This document shows positions 7,596-14,563 of a stretch of 15,117 nucleotides of DNA, in pieces. How positions within the stretch are numbered: position 1 is the stretch's first letter; each line of letters begins with the position of its first letter. The position numbers and the translations under genes were made by a program. The stretch spans positions 1-15,117 of the forward strand of contig CANQKJ010000020.1 of the NCBI GenBank assembly GCA_947624465.1, given 5' to 3'. The DNA comes from an uncultured Oscillospiraceae bacterium. GTDB taxonomy: Bacteria > Bacillota > Clostridia > Oscillospirales > Oscillospiraceae. Below the pieces are notes generated by a model. It saw only the letters and a list, made by a program, of their open reading frames with translations, did no database searches and had not been told where the DNA came from.

Positions 7596-8930
7596 ATGAG
7601 AAAATGGCTGGCCATCCTGGCCTGCAAGGTCCTGCGGTTCGTGGGCGGACTCATCGGCAGGGGCAGCTCCCTGCCGGGGCAGATCGCGCTGAAGCTGTGC
7701 CCCGACGTGCTGGGGCGGCTGGAGCCGCCCCCCTATGTCATCGCCGTCACCGGCTCCAACGGCAAGACCTCCACGGTGGAGATGATCGCGGCCATCCTCA
7801 CCGCCGCCGGCAGGAAGGTCATCTACAACAAGGAGGGGTCTAACCAGATCGAGGGGGTGACCACCCTCCTGCTGACCAACGCCTCTATGGGCGGCAGAGT
7901 GAAGGGGGACGTGCTGCTGCTGGAGAGCGACGAGCGGTACGCCAAATACACCTTTAAGTGGTTCCACCCCACCCACTTCGTCATCACCAACCTGTACCGG
8001 GACCAGCTCACCCGCAACGGCCACCCGGAGTGGGTGTACGCCGCCATCGAGCCGGCCCTGCACCCAGACACCACCCTGATCCTCAACGCCGACGACCCCC
8101 TGGTGTCCCGCTTCGCCGTGGGCCGGGACCCGGCCAAGGTCAAGTGGTTCGGCCTGGAGGAGTGCGCTGTCAGCACCAAGGAACACCGCGGCGTCTATCA
8201 CGACGGGGCCCGCTGTCCGGTGTGCTTCGGGAAGATGGAGTACGACTGCTATCACTATGCCCACATCGGCCGCTACCGCTGCACGGGGTGCGGCTATGAG
8301 CGCCACGCCACTGATTTCACCGCCACGGCGGTGGACCTGGACAAGGGCGTGCTGACCATCGGCGGAAAGACCGAGATCACACTGGCATTCAAGTCCATCT
8401 ACAACGTCTACAACATCCTGGCCGCCTGGTCCGCCTGTTCCCTGGCCGGGGTGGACGAGGACACCATGGCCGGGGTCATGAGCAGCTATATCCTGAAAAA
8501 CGGGCGGATGGTCACCTTCGCCCTGGGGGAGCGGCGGGGCACCCTGCTCACCTCCAAGCACGAGAACTCGGTGGCCTACGACACCAACCTGGGCTATATC
8601 CGAAACCAAAAAGAGGACTGCGTGGTGATGGTCATCGTGGACGCCATCAGCCGCAAGTATTTCACCGGCGAGACCAGCTGGCTGTGGGACATCGACTTCG
8701 ACCTGCTGGACGCCCCCCACATCAGAGAGGTCATCCTGTGCGGCAAATACGCCAACGATCTGGCCCTGCGGTTCGACTTCACCTCGGTGGCCCCGGAGAA
8801 GATCCAGGTCCGCTCCACCGCGCAGGAGGGCGTGGACCTGCTGCTGGGCCAGGGGGACGGGCTGCCGCTGTATGTGGTCACCTGCTTCTCCGACCGGGAC
8901 AAGCTGCTGGCCCATGTGAAAAAGGACTGA
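7596..8930 (+). CDS. murT: MurT-like Mur ligase with zinc ribbon and DUF1727 domain; altered catalytic Asp
   Basis: The product is 444 aa, starting MRKWLAILACKVLR as in MurT, with GAGGGTG upstream. MurT with GatD amidates the D-Glu of lipid II to D-isoglutamine. Present are LPGQIALK (26-33), the ATP P-loop TGSNGKTST (52-60), NKEGSNQIEGVT (78-89), TNLYRDQL (131-138), LNADDPLVSR (163-172), a four-Cys zinc ribbon (C207, C210, C229, C232), and the Mur C-terminal/DUF1727 region. In that region the family's KNPAG(M/F)N segment reads KHENSVAYDTN (321-331), and the (A)DGRDTSW segment reads FTGETSW (356-362). Aligned to S. aureus MurT as I remember it, catalytic Asp349 becomes Glu359. The downstream GatD-like partner also lacks its catalytic residues, so amide formation from glutamine is doubtful. 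The family assignment is firm; the reaction is not. Confidence 0.85.
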   Translation: MRKWLAILACKVLRFVGGLIGRGSSLPGQIALKLCPDVLGRLEPPPYVIAVTGSNGKTSTVEMIAAILTAAGRKVIYNKEGSNQIEGVTTLLLTNASMGGRVKGDVLLLESDERYAKYTFKWFHPTHFVITNLYRDQLTRNGHPEWVYAAIEPALHPDTTLILNADDPLVSRFAVGRDPAKVKWFGLEECAVSTKEHRGVYHDGARCPVCFGKMEYDCYHYAHIGRYRCTGCGYERHATDFTATAVDLDKGVLTIGGKTEITLAFKSIYNVYNILAAWSACSLAGVDEDTMAGVMSSYILKNGRMVTFALGERRGTLLTSKHENSVAYDTNLGYIRNQKEDCVVMVIVDAISRKYFTGETSWLWDIDFDLLDAPHIREVILCGKYANDLALRFDFTSVAPEKIQVRSTAQEGVDLLLGQGDGLPLYVVTCFSDRDKLLAHVKKD

Positions 8931-8943
8931 GGGGGTGGGAACG

Positions 8944-9675
8944 ATGGAAGTGAAACTGGTCCACCTGTACCCCGACGTGATGAGCCTCTACGGGGAGTAC
9001 GCCAACATCGCCGTCCTGCGCCGCACCCTGGAGGGGCTGGGCGCGGAGGTGACGGTGGAGAAGATCGGGTATGAGGACTCCGCCGATTTCGCCCTCGCGG
9101 ACTTCATCTATATGGGGGCCGGCACCGAGCGGGCCCAAAAATACGCGCTGGAAAAGCTGGCGGCCCAGGCGGTCGACCTGAAAGCGGCCATCGGCCGGGG
9201 GGTCCCCGTCCTGTTCACCGGGAACGCCATGGAGCTGCTGGGCAGGTCCGTCACCGACGCCGGGGGCAGGGTCTGGCCCTGCCTGGGCCTGGCGGATTAC
9301 GTCACCGTGGAGACCGACAAACGAGACCCGGTGGACGTGATCGCCCACAGCCCCCTGCTGGAGCGGCCGGCGGTGGGGTTCATGAACAAGTGCTCGACCA
9401 CCTCCGGCGTCACCGCCCCGCTGTTCGACCGCCTGTCCCTGGGCTTCGGCAACGAGGCCAAAGGGGGGCCGGAGGGCTATGTGGACGGGGATCTGTTTGC
9501 CACCCACCTGACCGGGCCGGTGCTGGTGAAAAACCAGGAGCTGCTGGCGCTGATGGTCCGGCGCATCTTCGCCTACAAGGGCTGGGAGGCCCCGGAGGCC
9601 GTCCCCGCCCTGCCCCACCAGGCAGAGACCTACGAGGTCACCCTGTCGGAGCTGTCCGCCCGGGCAAAGGGGTGA
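8944..9675 (+). CDS. gatD: GatD-like class I glutamine amidotransferase lacking catalytic Cys and His (likely pseudoenzyme)
   Basis: The product is 243 aa from the ATG at 8944 (GAGGGGGTG upstream). A GTG nine bases earlier is in frame but coincides with the Shine-Dalgarno. The fold matches GatD: VHLYPDVMSLYGEYANI (6-22), ADFIYMGAGTERAQ (52-65), the nucleophile-elbow region, VGFMNK, LGFGN, and TGPVLVKNQEL (190-200). GatD normally has a nucleophile Cys in ICGGYQFLG and a His in TYLHGP. Here the ungapped equivalents are TGNAMELLG (92-100) and THLTGP (187-192), so Cys94 becomes Gly93 and His189 becomes Thr190. The ENHGGRT substrate loop also reads MNKCSTT. The reading frame, length and fold motifs are otherwise preserved, arguing for a maintained non-hydrolysing partner of the MurT-like protein 13 bases upstream rather than decay. 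Confidence 0.85.
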   Translation: MEVKLVHLYPDVMSLYGEYANIAVLRRTLEGLGAEVTVEKIGYEDSADFALADFIYMGAGTERAQKYALEKLAAQAVDLKAAIGRGVPVLFTGNAMELLGRSVTDAGGRVWPCLGLADYVTVETDKRDPVDVIAHSPLLERPAVGFMNKCSTTSGVTAPLFDRLSLGFGNEAKGGPEGYVDGDLFATHLTGPVLVKNQELLALMVRRIFAYKGWEAPEAVPALPHQAETYEVTLSELSARAKG

Positions 9676-9679
9676 CGGG

Positions 9680-10341
9680 ATGAGGCTGCTGTTGATCCGC
9701 CACGGCGACCCGGACTATGAGCGTGACACCCTCACCGAAAAGGGCCGCCGGGAGGCGGACTATCTGGCGGAGCGGCTGTCCAGGCTGGACATCGCCGCCT
9801 TCTACACCTCGCCGCTGGGCCGGGCGAAGGACACCGCCGCCCCCACCCTGGCCCGCGTGGGCTGGAACGGGTGCCCTGGGACTGGCTGCCCCAGGACTGG
9901 ACGGCGGTGGACGACTTCTATCTGCCCGGCCGGTGGCACCGCCACCCCGTTTTGGAGGCTGGCCGCGTGAGGGAGGAGTACGACCGGGTGACCGGGGCGC
10001 TGGACGGGCTGCTGGCCCGCTGGGGCTATGTGCGGCAGGGGCGGCTCTACCGGGCGGAGCGGCCCAATCGGGACACCCTCGCCCTGTTTTGCCACTTCGG
10101 GGTGGAGACCGTGCTGCTGAGCCATCTGCTCAGCGTGTCCCCCATGCCCCTGCTCCACGGCCTCTGCGCCGCCCCGTCCTCGGTGACCACCGTGGTGACG
10201 GAGGAGCGCCGGCAGGGGATCGCCTCCTTCCGCATCGGCGCCTTCGGGGACGTGTCCCACCTGTACATACGCGGCGAGCCGCCCGCCTTCTCCGCCCGGT
10301 TCTGCGAGACCTTTGACGATGAGACCGAGCGGCACGACTGA
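9680..10341 (+). pseudogene. Histidine phosphatase family protein, frameshifted with an internal deletion
   Basis: The 5' part (from the ATG at 9680, AAAGGGG upstream, 4 bases after the gatD-like stop) encodes MRLLLIRHGDPDYERDTLTE, with the RHG catalytic motif and the SPLGRAKDTA segment of clostridial histidine phosphatases. It then loses family resemblance near 9860. Resemblance resumes in another frame with ERVPWDWLPQDWTAVDDFY (from about 9865) and runs to the TGA at 10339-10341. That part includes the second catalytic His region LALFCHFGVE and the conserved VTEERRQGIASFRIGAFGDVSHL. Relatives, from memory, have about 25-30 residues (often with a WLREF-type segment) between the two parts, so the simplest reading is a deletion of 3n+1 bases. 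Without a frameshift no full-length enzyme is made. Alternatives are an assembly error or a misread in the isolate. Confidence 0.75.
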
Positions 10342-10356
10342 TGGGAGGAGAAGATC

Positions 10357-11304
10357 ATGAGCGAACAGTGGCTGGAGGTCACCCTGCCGGCGCCGGCGGC
10401 GGAGATCGACGGGGTGTGCGAGGCCCTCACCGCCAACGGCATGACCGGCCTGGTGGTGGAGGAGGAGGGGGATTTCCTCCGCTTTTTGGAGCAGAACCGG
10501 CAGTACTGGGACTACGTGGACGAGGACCTGGCCGCCCGGATGAAGGGGGTCAGCCGGGTGAAGTTCTACGTGCCCGACAGCGAGGAAGGCCAGCGGCAGC
10601 TTCAGGCCTATTTGAAGGGCCTGGAGCGGTACGAACCCCAGACTGTCTCCCTCCGGGAGGAGGACTGGGCCACCTCCTGGCAGAAGTACTATCAGCCCAT
10701 CCCGGTGGGGAAGCGGCTCTACATCGTCCCCGAGTGGATGCGGAGCGAGCCGGTCCCCCAGGGGCGGGTCCCCCTGTATCTGAACCCCGGCCTCACCTTC
10801 GGCACCGGGTCCCACGCCACCACCCAGCTCTGTCTGGAGCTGCTGGAGGAGGCGGTGGAGCCGGGGTGCGCTGTGCTGGACCTGGGCTGCGGCTCGGGCA
10901 TCCTGGCCATCGCCGCGCTGAAGCTGGGGGCGGAGCGGGCCGTCGGGGTGGATATCGACCCCAAGGCGGTGGACGTGGCCTATGAGAACGCCGCCATGAA
11001 CGGCATCGGCCCCGACCGGCTCACCGTGCTGGCGGGGGACGTGCTGTCCGACCATGTGCTGTCCGTCCGGCTGGGCCGGGGGCAGAACCAGGTGGTCCTG
11101 GCCAACATCGTGGCCGACGTGATCATCCCCCTGTCCGCCGTGGCGGGGCAGTTCATGACCCCGGACGGGGTGTTCCTCGCCTCCGGCATCCTGGACGAGC
11201 GGGAGGCGGAGGTGACCGCCGCCCTGGAGAGGAACGGCTTTGCCGTCAACAGGCGGCTGGAGCGGAAGGGCTGGGCGGCCCTCCGGTGTGAGCGGAAGGG
11301 GTAA
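10357..11304 (+). CDS. prmA: Ribosomal protein L11 methyltransferase PrmA
   Basis: The product is 315 aa, the usual length. PrmA uses S-adenosylmethionine to methylate amino groups of ribosomal protein L11 in the cytosol. An N-terminal L11-recognition domain (residues 1 to about 100; MSEQWLEVTL, GMTGLVVEEEGDFL) leads through a linker (EEDWATSWQKYYQPIPVGKRL) into the methyltransferase domain. There one sees LNPGLTFGTGSHATT (142-156), the SAM motif LDLGCGSGILAIAA (174-187), VGVDIDPKAV (197-206), and the family signature LANIVADVI (248-256), where bacterial PrmA has N-(I/L)-(L/V)-A. The ATG at 10357 is preceded by GGGAGGAGA. It is the last gene of the helicase operon and is followed by an intrinsic terminator. 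In other Firmicutes prmA often sits with dnaJ and rsmE; that arrangement is not seen here. Confidence 0.96.
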   Translation: MSEQWLEVTLPAPAAEIDGVCEALTANGMTGLVVEEEGDFLRFLEQNRQYWDYVDEDLAARMKGVSRVKFYVPDSEEGQRQLQAYLKGLERYEPQTVSLREEDWATSWQKYYQPIPVGKRLYIVPEWMRSEPVPQGRVPLYLNPGLTFGTGSHATTQLCLELLEEAVEPGCAVLDLGCGSGILAIAALKLGAERAVGVDIDPKAVDVAYENAAMNGIGPDRLTVLAGDVLSDHVLSVRLGRGQNQVVLANIVADVIIPLSAVAGQFMTPDGVFLASGILDEREAEVTAALERNGFAVNRRLERKGWAALRCERKG

Positions 11305-11341
11305 AAACCGCCTGTCCCGCCCGAAAATAGGCAAAAAAACG

Positions 11342-11370
11342 CCGCCGGTGTGTTTGCATCGGCGGTTTTT
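11342..11370 (+). terminator. Intrinsic terminator after prmA
   Basis: CCGCCGGTG (11342-11350) pairs with CATCGGCGG (11357-11365), nine pairs including one G-U, with a six-base loop. It is followed at once by TTTTT. A run of seven A's lies just upstream, so it may work in both directions. It closes the long plus-strand operon 38 bases after prmA. Confidence 0.85.
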
Positions 11371-11384
11371 GTTGAGAAAAACGG

Positions 11385-11413
11385 TTGACAAACCGCCCTT
11401 TGGCGGATAATAT
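11385..11413 (+). promoter_or_regulatory. Promoter for the T-box/ileS transcription unit
   Basis: A perfect -35 TTGACA (11385-11390), a 17-base spacer and TAATAT (11408-11413). The overlapping TATAAG at 11411 is an alternative -10 but with a 20-base spacer. Transcription should start around 11420, just upstream of the T-box stem I. This is the strongest promoter match in the window. Confidence 0.85.
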
Positions 11414-11419
11414 AAGGTA

Positions 11420-11672
11420 GTTCAAAGGCTGTGAGCAGGACGAGTAGCCGTCAAAAGCCCCCCAGAGAGCCGCTTGTATGGTGCGAGAGCGGCGGGGCGG
11501 ACCCGGCGAATATCCCCTGTGAGCCGCGGACCCAACGCCGCAAGGTCAGTAGGCTCCGCCGTCCGCCCCCGTTACCGGGCATCCGAGGGGCCGGAGGAAA
11601 CTCCGGCAGCGAGAGTGGTACCGCAGAGGTTCGCGCCTTTGTCTCTCATGGGAGACAGGGGCGCTTTTGATT
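11420..11672 (+). promoter_or_regulatory. T-box riboswitch, isoleucine (AUC specifier), controlling ileS
   Basis: This fills most of the 406-base gap between prmA and ileS. Recognisable parts in order: stem I 5' side with GGACGAGTAG (about 11438-11447); the distal AGAGAGCC and GGTGCGAGAGC elements; a specifier-loop segment GAATATCCCC with ATC (Ile) at 11512-11514; a stem III-type CCGTTA (about 11568-11573); a GAAA-capped hairpin GCCGGAG/CTCCGGC (11590-11607); the T-box core AGAGTGGTACCGC (11612-11624); and a terminator. T-boxes bind the cognate tRNA. When its 3' end is uncharged it pairs with the T-box bulge, favouring the antiterminator and transcription of the downstream gene. The Ile specifier matches the downstream ileS. 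Stem boundaries are by eye. Confidence 0.93.
11633..11668 (+). terminator. Terminator of the ileS T-box
   Basis: GCGCCTTTGTCTC (11633-11645) pairs with GAGACAGGGGCGC (11652-11664): 13 pairs, two of them U-G, with a six-base loop, followed by TTTTGATTT. Its 5' arm lies directly after the T-box core, as expected for mutually exclusive terminator and antiterminator folds. When isoleucyl-tRNA is charged this should stop transcription before ileS. Confidence 0.88.
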
Positions 11673-11710
11673 TGTCAAACCACCATTCTATATAAACGGA
11701 GGGACCCACC

Positions 11711-14494
11711 ATGGACTACAACCAGACCGTCCATCTGCCCAAGACGGACTTCCCCATGCGGGCCGGCCTGCCCAACCGGGAGCCGGGGATGCTGGAGAAC
11801 TGGGAGAAGATGGACCTTTACCACGAGCTGTTGAAGAAAAACGAGGGCAAGCCCCTGTATTCCCTCCACGACGGCCCGCCCTTCTCCAACGGCAGCCTGC
11901 ACATGGGCCACGCCCTGAACAAGTCCATCAAAGACTTTATGACCCGCTCCGCCGCCATGCGGGGGTACTACACCCCCTACATCCCCGGCTGGGACAACCA
12001 CGGTATGCCCATCGAGAGCGCCATCATCAAGCAGAACAAGCTGAACCGGAAGGCCATGTCCGTCCCCGAGTTCCGCACCGCCTGCCACGAGTTCGCCCAG
12101 CACTATGTGGACGTGCAGCGGGAGGGCTTCAAGCGGATGGGCGTCCTGGGCGACTGGGATCACCCCTATCTGACCATGAACCCCTCCTTCGAGGCGGAGG
12201 AGGTCAAGGTGTTCGGGGCCATGTATCAGAAGGGGTATATCTACAAGGGCCTCAAGCCTGTGTACTGGTGCCCCAACGATGAGACCGCCCTGGCCGAAGC
12301 CGAGATCGAGTACCAGGACGACCCGGTCACCACCGTCTACGTTAAGTTCCCCATCCACGACGATCTGGGCAAGCTGGGCCACATCGACCACAGCAAACTC
12401 TACTTCGTCATCTGGACCACCACCATTTGGACCCTGCCCGGCAACCTGGCCATCGCCCTTCACCCCAGGGACAGCTACGCCCTGGTAAAGAATCAGGCCA
12501 ACGGGGAGATCTATATCGTGGCCGAGGCCCTGGCCGATAAGGTGATGGCCGCCGGCGGCGTGTCCGGCTACGAGATCGTGGAGACCCACCCCGGCGCGTT
12601 CTTCGAGAATATGCTGGCCGACCACCCCTTCCTGCCCAAGACCTCCCGGCTGCTGCTGGCGGAGTACGTCACCATGGACAGCGGCACTGGCTGCGTCCAC
12701 ACCGCCCCCGGCTTCGGCGCCGACGACTACCAGACCTGCAAGCGGTACGGCATGGAGATGATCGTCCCCGTGGACGACCGGGGCCGCCACACCGACTACG
12801 CCGGCAAGTACGCCGGCATGACCACCGACGAGTCCAACCCCGTCATCCTGGCGGACATGAGGGAGAGCGGGGCGCTGTTCGCCTCCGAGGACATCGTCCA
12901 CTCCTACCCCCACTGCTGGCGCTGCAAGAAGCCCATCATCTTCCGGGCCACCCCCCAGTGGTTCTGCTCGGTGGACGCCTTCAAGGACGAGGCCTGCGCC
13001 GCCTGCGACGACGTGCGCTGGCTGCCCGCCTGGGGCATCGACCGGATGAAGTCCATGATCCGGGAGCGGGCCGACTGGTGCATCTCCCGCCAGCGCCGGT
13101 GGGGCCTGCCCATCCCCGTGTTTTACTGTGGGGACTGCGGCAAGCCCGTCTGCACCCCCGAGACCATCGCCGCCGTCTCCGCCCTGTTCGAGGCGGAGGG
13201 CTCCAACGCCTGGTACGAAAAGGACGCCGCCGCCATCCTGCCCGCCGGTTTCACCTGCCCCCACTGCGGCGGCGCCTCCTTCACCAAGGAGGAGGACACC
13301 CTGGACGGCTGGTTCGACTCCGGCTCCACCCACTTCGCCTCCATGAAGCGGGACCAGGGCTTTTGGCCCGCCACGGTGTATATGGAGGGCCTGGACCAGT
13401 ATCGCGGCTGGTTCCAGTCCAGCCTGCTCACCGCCGTGGGCGCCCTGGGCCAGGGCGCGCCATTCAGGGAGTGCGTCACCCACGGCTGGACGGTGGACGG
13501 CGAGGGCAAGGCCATGCACAAGTCCCTGGGCAACGGCGTGGACCCCGCCGACATCTTCAAGAAGTACGGCGCGGACATGATCCGCCTGTGGGCGGGCTCC
13601 TCCGACTACCACGTGGACGTGCGCTGCTCCGACGCCATCTTCAAGCAGCTCAGCCAGACCTATCTGAAGTTCCGCAACACCGCCCGGTATTGCCTGGGAA
13701 ATCTGGACGGCTTCGACCCCGACCACCTGGCGGCTCCCGAGGCTATGGTGGAGCTGGACCGCTGGGCGGTCACCCGGCTCAACGGCCTCATCAAGAAGTG
13801 CGAGACCGCCTATCAGAACTATGAGTTCCACGCCATCTCCCACGCCGTCAACGACTTCTGCGTGGTGGATCTGTCCTCCTTCTACCTGGACATCATCAAG
13901 GACCGGCTCTACTGCGGGGACGACGCCGGCCGCCGCTCCGCCCAGACCGCCCTGTGGATCATCCTTGACACCATGACCAAGATCTTCGCCCCCATCCTGG
14001 CCTTCACCTGCGACGAGATCTGGCAGGCCATGCCCCACAAGGCGGGCGACGACCCCCGGAACGTGGTGCTGAACCAGATGAACAAGCCCTTCGCCGAGTA
14101 CGCCCTCTCCGGCGAGGCCATGGCCAAATGGGACAAGGTCATCGCCCTGCGGGACGACGCCAACAAGGCCCTGGAGCTGGCCCGGGCCGAGGGGATCAAG
14201 AAGAACCAGGACGCCGACCTGGCCCTGGGCTTCACCGCCGACGCCTGGGCGGAGTTCACCGCCATGGGCCTGGACGACGCCGACCTGGCCGCCATCTGCA
14301 TCGTGTCCGCCGTATCCGCCGCCGAGGGCGGGAACGGCGGCTATCAGGGCACGGAGTTCCCCGGCCTCACCGTGAAGGTGTCCCCCGCCGCCGGGGCCAA
14401 GTGCCCCCGGTGCTGGAACCACGACAAGAACATCGGCGCCCCCGGCCACCACGCCGAGCTGTGCGACCGGTGCGCCAGGGTCCTGGGGCTGTAA
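11711..14494 (+). CDS. ileS: Isoleucyl-tRNA synthetase
   Basis: The product is 927 aa, normal for bacterial-type IleRS, which charges tRNA(Ile) with isoleucine and edits mischarged valine. The HIGH motif is HMGH (64-67, in PFSNGSLHMGHALNKS). The CP1 editing domain has WTTTIWTLPGNLAIALHP (235-252) and GCVHTAPGFGADDY, which keeps the His and the Asp used for editing. A central C-x2-C pair lies at YCGDCGK. The KMSKS loop reads AMHKS (601-605, followed by LGN), a departure from the usual sequence. The C-terminal zinc site CPRC...CDRC (C898, C901, C918, C921) is complete and marks the bacterial-type enzyme. The ATG has CGGAGGGA upstream. Transcription is controlled by the isoleucine T-box leader, and a hairpin terminator follows 22 bases after the stop. 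Confidence 0.98.
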   Translation: MDYNQTVHLPKTDFPMRAGLPNREPGMLENWEKMDLYHELLKKNEGKPLYSLHDGPPFSNGSLHMGHALNKSIKDFMTRSAAMRGYYTPYIPGWDNHGMPIESAIIKQNKLNRKAMSVPEFRTACHEFAQHYVDVQREGFKRMGVLGDWDHPYLTMNPSFEAEEVKVFGAMYQKGYIYKGLKPVYWCPNDETALAEAEIEYQDDPVTTVYVKFPIHDDLGKLGHIDHSKLYFVIWTTTIWTLPGNLAIALHPRDSYALVKNQANGEIYIVAEALADKVMAAGGVSGYEIVETHPGAFFENMLADHPFLPKTSRLLLAEYVTMDSGTGCVHTAPGFGADDYQTCKRYGMEMIVPVDDRGRHTDYAGKYAGMTTDESNPVILADMRESGALFASEDIVHSYPHCWRCKKPIIFRATPQWFCSVDAFKDEACAACDDVRWLPAWGIDRMKSMIRERADWCISRQRRWGLPIPVFYCGDCGKPVCTPETIAAVSALFEAEGSNAWYEKDAAAILPAGFTCPHCGGASFTKEEDTLDGWFDSGSTHFASMKRDQGFWPATVYMEGLDQYRGWFQSSLLTAVGALGQGAPFRECVTHGWTVDGEGKAMHKSLGNGVDPADIFKKYGADMIRLWAGSSDYHVDVRCSDAIFKQLSQTYLKFRNTARYCLGNLDGFDPDHLAAPEAMVELDRWAVTRLNGLIKKCETAYQNYEFHAISHAVNDFCVVDLSSFYLDIIKDRLYCGDDAGRRSAQTALWIILDTMTKIFAPILAFTCDEIWQAMPHKAGDDPRNVVLNQMNKPFAEYALSGEAMAKWDKVIALRDDANKALELARAEGIKKNQDADLALGFTADAWAEFTAMGLDDADLAAICIVSAVSAAEGGNGGYQGTEFPGLTVKVSPAAGAKCPRCWNHDKNIGAPGHHAELCDRCARVLGL

Positions 14495-14516
14495 GAGCGC
14501 GATTTCAATATCCAAC

Positions 14517-14547
14517 AAGGCCCCGCCGGTTACCCGGCGGGGCCTTT
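14517..14547 (+). terminator. Intrinsic terminator after ileS
   Basis: AAGGCCCCGCCGG (14517-14529) and CCGGCGGGGCCTT (14534-14546) form a perfect 13-bp stem with the loop TTAC. The U-tract is short (TTT, part of it in the stem). It separates ileS from the permease gene, whose ATG is 17 bases downstream, so the permease either depends on read-through or has a promoter I cannot identify. Confidence 0.8.
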
Positions 14548-14563
14548 AGAGAGAGTGATCCCC

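Noticed and set aside
8944..9675. Loss of the GatD catalytic residues as a sequencing error
   Set aside because: The changes affect several separate sites in two genes, involve multiple bases without frame disruption, and keep the alignment ungapped. Random error would not do this.
9680..10341. Two separate small genes, or programmed frameshifting, in the histidine phosphatase locus
   Set aside because: The second half has no ribosome-binding site before its GTG-like start, each half lacks half of the catalytic residues, and no slippery site or stimulatory structure was seen. The missing middle segment points to a deletion.
11675..14518. A 947-codon open frame on the minus strand opposite the whole ileS gene
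   Set aside because: Same cause: ileS is unambiguous on the plus strand, and the antisense product is low-complexity Gly/Val/His/Leu/Ala with no recognisable domain or ribosome-binding site.
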